Positions 63,768-64,000 of a DNA stretch of 64,000 bases are shown one piece after another. A model generated the notes under the pieces. It was not told where the DNA came from. It searched no databases and saw only the letters and a program-made list of their open reading frames with translations. Position numbers and translations under genes: made by a program. The stretch is from contig NBIV01000271.1 in the NCBI GenBank assembly GCA_003194525.1, positions 1 through 64,000 on the forward strand, given 5' to 3'. Source of the stretch: Gracilariopsis chorda. Lineage: Eukaryota; Rhodophyta; Florideophyceae; Gracilariales; Gracilariaceae. Each line of letters begins with the position of its first letter. The stretch's first letter is position 1.

Positions 63768-63943
63768 TACCGTACTAGGGGCACTTTCCAATCACTTTTA
63801 TGATTTTCGATTTCACGTAAATAAAAATATTCATTATTGATCGCTCGTCCTATAATCTGCCCATTCTTGGATACGCCCATTCTGAAATCTAGCATCCAAA
63901 GGGCATTGTCTACACAACCTGTGCAGGAGGATTCACATACCAC
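63768..63943 (-). CDS. Unrecognised coding-like stretch at the window end
   Basis: On the minus strand about 58 residues read openly to the insertion point of element F (DNALWMLDFRMGV, NNEYFYLREIENH). It may be an exon of a host gene cut first by element E and then by element F. There is no family match I recognise and the window ends soon after. Confidence 0.25.
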
Positions 63944-64000
63944 TCCGTACGTCGGAGAACGCTTTGTAGATTGCTACAATTAGTATTTCTATTCGATGCA

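Noticed and set aside
1-64000. CRISPR arrays, operons, ribosome binding sites
   Set aside because: No regularly spaced short repeats with unique spacers, and gene layout is eukaryotic.

Overview
The window is eukaryotic DNA from a genome crowded with transposable elements. It has no operons, no bacterial-type gene packing and no CRISPR array. Five kinds of element are recognisable: Ty1/Copia, Ty3/Gypsy with a C-terminal chromodomain, piggyBac, pogo-like (DDE/CENP-B type) and Helitron. The few host-like genes have no visible introns. This mix, together with the divergent Copia and Gypsy proteins, makes me think of a red macroalga (a florideophyte such as Chondrus), but that is an inference of moderate to low confidence. 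I found no rRNA, organelle gene or convincing tRNA.

Layout. 1-4,300: pieces of Copia elements (one on the + strand with LTR, primer site, leader and gag; one inverted integrase-LTR piece) cut by two copies of a smaller LTR-like repeat, then a 194-codon unknown ORF and a 68-bp tandem repeat. 4,567-9,483: a decayed Helitron (Rep plus Pif1-like helicase) whose 3' end sits inside the LTR of another Copia copy (9,484-11,409, minus strand). 11,410-16,212: a full-length but very worn Copia element. 16,815-19,713: a piggyBac transposon with an open 709-codon transposase and terminal repeats built on a 16-bp palindrome.

21,991-45,853 is a four-layer nest. A minus-strand Copia-like element (LTRs at 21,991-22,258 and 45,608-45,853) holds a Gypsy element (about 25,500-45,412). 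That Gypsy was hit at its chromodomain by a 2-kb pogo-like transposon (29,536-42,129, TA duplication). The transposon was in turn split by a 10.5-kb, nearly complete Gypsy element (30,929-41,470, 553-bp LTRs, GAAAG duplication). Both Gypsy elements carry, between pol and the 3' LTR, a long ORF on the opposite strand, which is open over 696 codons in the younger one.

45,854-52,792 is the least repeat-laden stretch. It holds the 5' part of an ALKBH6-like gene and, 2.4 kb apart on the same strand, two paralogous genes for secreted proteins that share a ten-cysteine pattern I do not recognise. 52,793-59,142 is a Copia element with 180-bp LTRs and a long open pol, interrupted by a solo LTR of Gypsy type. 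59,194-63,767 is a minus-strand Copia element with LTRs under 100 bp and strong strand base bias, flanked by TACCG. The last 230 bases look like flanking DNA, possibly coding on the minus strand.

The two most noteworthy items are the ten-cysteine secreted pair (48,539-52,054) and the conserved antisense ORF of the Gypsy family (38,313-40,403, with a worn relative at about 42,415-44,350).
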